From positions 1 through 8,725 of the forward strand of contig CAZYWA010000338.1 of NCBI GenBank assembly GCA_964650975.1: a stretch of 8,725 bases of DNA, in the 5' to 3' direction. The position numbers were made by a program, and so were the translations under genes. The notes beneath the pieces are model-generated. The model did not search any database, had not been told where the DNA came from, and saw only the letters and a program-made list of their open reading frames with translations. The stretch comes from CAZYWA01 sp964650975 [NCBI: uncultured bacterium]. GTDB lineage: Bacteria; JADJOY01. Shown here one piece after another: positions 5,470 to 8,725 of the stretch (position 1 is its first letter; the number at the start of each line of letters is the position of its first letter).

Positions 5470-6567
5470 TCAGGCGCGCGCGAGCAGCCGTCCCACGACC
5501 GCGCGCGCGTCGGCGGTGAAGCCGCGCAGGAAGCCGCTGCGGCGGGTGCGCAGGCACGGCAGGCCCACGAACGCGACCGCGCGCAGGTCGGCCGAAAGGC
5601 CGCCGCGGTGCAGCGGCAGACCCTCGGCATCGAGGCGGATCGCGTCGCCCAGGAACTCGAGGTCGCGGCGGAAACCGGTGGCGAGCACCACGCGATCGGC
5701 GGCGATCACTTCGCCGGTTTCCACGCGCACCACCCGCGCCTCGACCGCCAGCGCTCGCCCTTCCACACGCAACCGGCCCGAGCGCGCCGCGTCCCAGAGC
5801 GCCGGGCTCGCGAGCTTCACGCGCGCGCGGCAGCCGGCGCGGCGCGGCAGCGCCTGGACCGGAACGCCGGACGCGAGCCACTTGAGGTCGCCGAGCATGC
5901 CGCGCTCGCACGCACCGCGCGGCCGCTCGAGCTCGCGCGACGCGCACATCGTGACGCGCGCGCCGCGCGCCAGCGCCGCGAGCGCCACCTCGGCGCCCGA
6001 GTTGCCGGAGCCGATCACCACCACGCGCTCGTGCGGCATGACCTGGCTCGCGCGGAACTCGGCGGAGTGCTGGAGCACGCCTTCGAACCGCGCCGCCAGC
6101 GCGTGCGGCACCCGCGGCGCGCCGAACTCGCCGGTCGCCACCACCAGGCGTGGCGTCACGATCTCGCCGCCGGTGGTGCGCAACCTGAGCTCCTGGCCCT
6201 GCGGCTCCGCGGCCATGACGCGGGCGCCGAGCTCGACCCGGAAACGCGATCGCTCGGCGTAGCTCTGGATCGCGTCGCACACCTGCGGTGCGGTGGCGTG
6301 GTCGCGGCGCGCGTGCGGGGTGCTGCCGTCCGGCAGCCGATCGCGGATGCGCGGCGAGATGCACACCGTCTCGGCGGGCATCCGCGCCCACGCTCCGCCC
6401 ACTTCGCCGGCGGCGTCGAGCACCAGCGGATCGACTCCGCGCGCGCGCGCCGCGGCGGCGGCACAGAGCCCCGCGAACCCGGCGCCCACGATCACCAGCG
6501 GCTCGCGCCGCGCGTCCGGCGGCTCGGGACGGGTCAGCTTGGAGGTGGGCTGCTCGGTGGCAATCAC
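5470..6567 (-). CDS. Class B flavin-dependent monooxygenase-like FAD/NAD(P)-binding oxidoreductase
   Basis: This 365-residue cytosolic-type protein has two Rossmann folds. The FAD site is GAGFAG at 28-33, followed by an acidic residue after the second strand (D51) and EVGGAW at 55-60. The NAD(P)H site is GSGNSG at 186-191. Between them is FEGVLQHSAEF (161-171), fitting the F-x-G-x-x-x-H fingerprint of flavin-containing and Baeyer-Villiger monooxygenases. ATG motifs lie at 144-146 and 296-298. Such enzymes use NADPH and O2 to oxygenate small nucleophilic or carbonyl substrates; the substrate here is unknown. The length is typical of the short CzcO-like branch. There is no C-x-x-C pair, so it is not a thioredoxin reductase. 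The start is GTG at 6567 with no clear SD; an in-frame stop lies 13 codons upstream, so no better start exists. It lies 39 bp after the small coiled-coil gene and is probably co-transcribed with it. Confidence 0.85.
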   Translation of the reverse strand: MIATEQPTSKLTRPEPPDARREPLVIVGAGFAGLCAAAAARARGVDPLVLDAAGEVGGAWARMPAETVCISPRIRDRLPDGSTPHARRDHATAPQVCDAIQSYAERSRFRVELGARVMAAEPQGQELRLRTTGGEIVTPRLVVATGEFGAPRVPHALAARFEGVLQHSAEFRASQVMPHERVVVIGSGNSGAEVALAALARGARVTMCASRELERPRGACERGMLGDLKWLASGVPVQALPRRAGCRARVKLASPALWDAARSGRLRVEGRALAVEARVVRVETGEVIAADRVVLATGFRRDLEFLGDAIRLDAEGLPLHRGGLSADLRAVAFVGLPCLRTRRSGFLRGFTADARAVVGRLLARA

Positions 6568-6606
6568 GGCGTCACGGGCTGGCGACGGAATCGGTGGAAT
6601 CGGCGA

Positions 6607-6921
6607 TCAGCGGGAACGCTTGGGTTTGCGCGCGCGATCGCCGCTGCGCGCCGCGGCGGCCGCGCGCCGCAGCACGTCCTCGGCCGACGCACCCGGCTCG
6701 AGCAGCGACTCGTCCTCGACCACGCTGGTGAGCATGCCCATGGCGCGGTCGAGCTGCTCGCTCATCGAGTCGAGCCGCTCGGTGAAGACCTTCATCTGGC
6801 CGAGCAGATCGCCGAGCCCGCGATCGAGGGTGCCGCGCACGTGCTTGAGCTCGCTCAGGATCTCGCGCAACCCGGTGACGATCTCCGAGCCCATCTTGAG
6901 CAGCGATCCCGGTGTCAGCAT
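6607..6921 (-). CDS. Small coiled-coil protein of unknown function
   Basis: This 104-residue protein starts at an ATG preceded by AAGGA with 6-base spacing. Residues about 8-70 are predicted helical, with heptad-like hydrophobic spacing (LREILSEL, LDRGLGDLLGQM, LDSMSEQLDRAMGML). The tail from about residue 86 is rich in Arg, Lys and Ala and ends RKPKRSR. There is no signal peptide or membrane segment. The pattern recalls small phasin-like or scaffold coiled coils, but no family is recognised. It is the first gene of the probable minus-strand pair with the monooxygenase and diverges from the MshEN protein across a 149-bp gap. Confidence 0.75.
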   Translation of the reverse strand: MLTPGSLLKMGSEIVTGLREILSELKHVRGTLDRGLGDLLGQMKVFTERLDSMSEQLDRAMGMLTSVVEDESLLEPGASAEDVLRRAAAAARSGDRARKPKRSR

Positions 6922-7070
6922 GCGGATTCCTTTCGGAGCGGGTTCGGCGCGCCGATGAATACCACATCCGTTGGTACGGTTTGCGTTGCGCCGCTCGGGG
7001 GTTCGGGCGAGAATCCAGCTCCACGGGTGAGCGGCCGTTGCGCGCTCCGTCCCGCCCGTCGAGGCGTGTC
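6922..7070. promoter_or_regulatory. Divergent intergenic region between the coiled-coil and MshEN genes
   Basis: This 149-bp spacer must hold promoters for both directions. TTGGTA at 6971-6976 resembles a -35 box, but no good -10 box follows at normal distance on the plus strand. It includes the SD sites for both genes (AAGGA, minus, 6928-6932; GAGG, plus, 7061-7064). No confident operator was seen. Confidence 0.3.
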
Positions 7071-8186
7071 ATGGGAATGCCGCTCGGTCAGTACTTGATC
7101 ACGCAAGGCGCGATCAATCCGGGACAGCTACAGCTGGCGCTCGAGGCGCAGATCCTGTTCGGCGGACGGCTCGGCTACAACCTGGTCGATCTCGGGTTCA
7201 TGAACCCGAATTCGCTGACCCAGCACCTCTCCGATTACTTCGGGGTGCCGGGCGCCGATCCCAAGCAGATCGGCCAGGTGCGGCCCGACGCGCTGCGCGC
7301 GGTGCCGCGCGAGGTCGCGGTGCGCTATTCGGTGCTGCCGCTCTCGGTGGATCGCGCCGGCGTCACCATCGCGATGAGCGATCCCACCAACTTCAAGGCG
7401 ATCGACGAGATCGCGTTCCGCACCGGCCGCTCCATCAAGGTGCGGACCATGCCCGACTTCCTCATCAAGAAGGGCCTCGAAGCGCACTACGACGTGCCGA
7501 CCTTCGCCGAGTTCTACCGTCCCGCGGGAATCGAGAAGCTGGCGCGGATCCGCGCCGGCGTGGATTCCGAGAACGCCAATCCCCACCACGAGCGGCCCCG
7601 CGACGTGAACTTCGAGGAGCTGCTCGACGAGGATGCGCTCGCCGACCTGAGCGCCGCCTCCGAGGAGCTGCCGCCGATCCCGAGCCCCGAGCAAACGCTG
7701 GCGCGCCGCGTGGCGAGCGCCGGCAGCCGCGGGCACGTCGGCGAGGCGCTGCTCGACTATGGCCGGACCTGGTTCGAGCGCGTGGCGCTCTTCCGGCTGC
7801 ACGGAGCGTGGCTGCGCGGCTGGATGGCGGACGGCGTCTCGACCGGTGGCGCGGCGGCGCTCCACTCGGTGCGCTTCCCGGTCTCGGCCGGCATCGTCGA
7901 GCAGGCGCTCACCGAGCATGCGCTGGTCCATGCGCCGATCGAGCCGCAGCGCGCCGATCTCGCGGTGATCGCGGCCCTGGGAGGAGGCGAGCCCACCACC
8001 GCGGTGGTGGCGCCGATCTTCCCGCGTCGCGGAGGAGTCACGGTGCTCTACGGCGACAATGGCCCCGGCCGCCGTGCGCTGACACCCGAGCAGGCCCCGC
8101 GGATTCCGCGCCTCGAGCGCACGCTGCGGAAGGCCGAGGTCGCGCTCGAGCTCGTGGTGGTGCGCCGCTGGCTGCTCTGGAGCTGA
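7071..8186 (+). CDS. MshEN (GspE N-terminal) domain protein with GAF-like C-terminal domain, probable cyclic di-GMP binder
   Basis: This 371-residue protein starts at the ATG at 7071, which has GAGG 6 bases upstream; the second ATG at 7077 does not. Residues 4-56 match the cyclic di-GMP-binding MshEN signature: a 24-residue motif (4-27), a 5-residue spacer (28-32) and a second 24-residue motif starting RLG (33-56). In the first motif the usual Arg is replaced by Pro4. Residues 78-140 complete the GspE/PilB N-terminal fold (PREVAVRYSVLPL, AMSDPTN). There is no Walker A or ATPase domain, so it is not a secretion ATPase. An acidic linker (181-200) leads to a domain at about 220-330 whose pattern (VALFRLHGAWLRGW, FPVSAGIV, VVAPIFPRRGGVTVLYGDN) suggests a GAF-like fold. 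It is probably a cytosolic signalling adaptor for motility, pili or secretion. Partner genes are not visible. Confidence 0.8.
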   Translation: MGMPLGQYLITQGAINPGQLQLALEAQILFGGRLGYNLVDLGFMNPNSLTQHLSDYFGVPGADPKQIGQVRPDALRAVPREVAVRYSVLPLSVDRAGVTIAMSDPTNFKAIDEIAFRTGRSIKVRTMPDFLIKKGLEAHYDVPTFAEFYRPAGIEKLARIRAGVDSENANPHHERPRDVNFEELLDEDALADLSAASEELPPIPSPEQTLARRVASAGSRGHVGEALLDYGRTWFERVALFRLHGAWLRGWMADGVSTGGAAALHSVRFPVSAGIVEQALTEHALVHAPIEPQRADLAVIAALGGGEPTTAVVAPIFPRRGGVTVLYGDNGPGRRALTPEQAPRIPRLERTLRKAEVALELVVVRRWLLWS

Positions 8187-8322
8187 GCGCGTCCCGCCCG
8201 TGCCCCGACCGGGAGCTCGTGCGGCGAGAACAGCCGCGTCCGGCCGTCCTCCTGTCATCTCCGCGTCATGCTTCTCGCCCTGCTTGGCGGATACGAGATA
8301 CGTATGAGCCGGGGAGTTGCCC

Positions 8323-8718
8323 ATGACGCTCGCTGACATCCTCGCCGATCTCGTCGGTGCCAGCGCCGAGCGCCGGAGATTCGCCGCGGATCAGCTCGCT
8401 CGTCTCGAGCACGACGATCTCGCCGGTGCCGTGGGTCCGCTGCTCAAGACGCTGGAGAACGATCTGGACTCGGCGACCAGGAACGCGGCGGCGTGGGCGC
8501 TGGTCAAGGCCAGCCCTCTCTCCGTCGCGTGGTTGCCGCACCTCTTCCTCGCGCTCCAGAGTGAGCACGCCGACGTGCGGGCATGGGTGTGCACGCTTCT
8601 CGGTAACTCCGCCCGCGATGACGCGCGGGTTCGACCCATGCTCGAGGTCGTCGCCAATACGGATCCCGACGCCGAGGTCCAGTGGCGTGCGCAGACCGCG
8701 CTCAGGGAGCTCGGTTAA
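8323..8718 (+). CDS. HEAT-repeat-like small helical protein
   Basis: This 131-residue protein starts at an ATG behind GGGGAG (8311-8316) with 6-base spacing. It consists of about three helix pairs. Residues 49-63 (DSATRNAAAWALVKA), 83-95 (ADVRAWVCTLLGN) and 116-130 (DAEVQWRAQTALREL) match the HEAT/PBS-lyase-like pattern in which an acidic residue and an Arg precede an Ala/Leu helix. Such proteins act as protein-binding scaffolds; the partner is unknown. There is no signal peptide. It lies 136 bp after the MshEN gene. The gap contains ATACG at 8291-8295 and the palindrome ATACGTAT at 8298-8305, which could be part of a promoter or operator, but no clear promoter or terminator is seen. Confidence 0.75.
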   Translation: MTLADILADLVGASAERRRFAADQLARLEHDDLAGAVGPLLKTLENDLDSATRNAAAWALVKASPLSVAWLPHLFLALQSEHADVRAWVCTLLGNSARDDARVRPMLEVVANTDPDAEVQWRAQTALRELG

Positions 8719-8725
8719 CCCGGGT

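Noticed and set aside
3738-5630. A 630-codon open frame on the minus strand, opposite the second 10-repeat protein
   Set aside because: It is a by-product of the repeated Asp/Gly codon pattern read backwards (repeating VEVAVAVDV-like sequence). It lacks a good SD and a signal peptide, and runs into the monooxygenase gene. The plus-strand frame has a signal peptide, calcium loops and a tag.
5407-7098. A 563-codon plus-strand open frame opposite the monooxygenase and coiled-coil genes
   Set aside because: Rich in Arg, Ala and His with no domain pattern; the minus-strand frames carry clear FAD and NAD(P) motifs.

Overview
The window is GC-rich (about 70% by eye) and fully bacterial in character: tight gene spacing, Shine-Dalgarno (SD) sequences, GTG and ATG starts, and secreted proteins with ordinary signal peptides. 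The gene types fit a 'deltaproteobacterial' lineage such as Myxococcota or Binatota: FG-GAP/VCBS repeat proteins, a stand-alone MshEN (GspE N-terminal) protein and a small HEAT-repeat protein. That placement is a guess from gene content; there is no marker gene here.

The left part (1-5462) is an accessory region built around three paralogous secreted calcium-loop repeat proteins. One (179-1225) is on the minus strand with 5 repeats. Two (1881-3647 and 3648-5462) are on the plus strand with 10 repeats each and abut as TGA-ATG. All three have a signal peptide, about 55-residue repeats carrying D-x-D-G-D-G-D-x-D loops, and the same C-terminal tag close to DGFESGDTSAWS. The tag looks like a mark for export or surface attachment. 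Between the divergent members lie a small secreted protein gene (1437-1718) and a 127-bp MITE-like element with perfect terminal inverted repeats in a CTAG target. Just after the element is a short relic resembling the tail end of another paralogue. At the extreme left edge is an unexplained AT-richer array of four degenerate 23-bp direct repeats.

The right part (5463-8725) looks like ordinary chromosome. On the minus strand are a small coiled-coil protein (6607-6921) and a class B flavin-dependent monooxygenase-like protein (5470-6567). The latter converges on the third repeat-protein gene with only 7 bp between stop codons. On the plus strand are an MshEN-domain protein with a GAF-like C-terminus (7071-8186), a likely cyclic di-GMP binder, and a HEAT-repeat protein (8323-8718).

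Functionally, the repeat proteins are probably extracellular calcium-binding beta-propeller-type proteins. Nothing in the sequence ties them to the right-hand genes beyond adjacency. No RNA genes, CRISPR array or intact transposase gene was seen.
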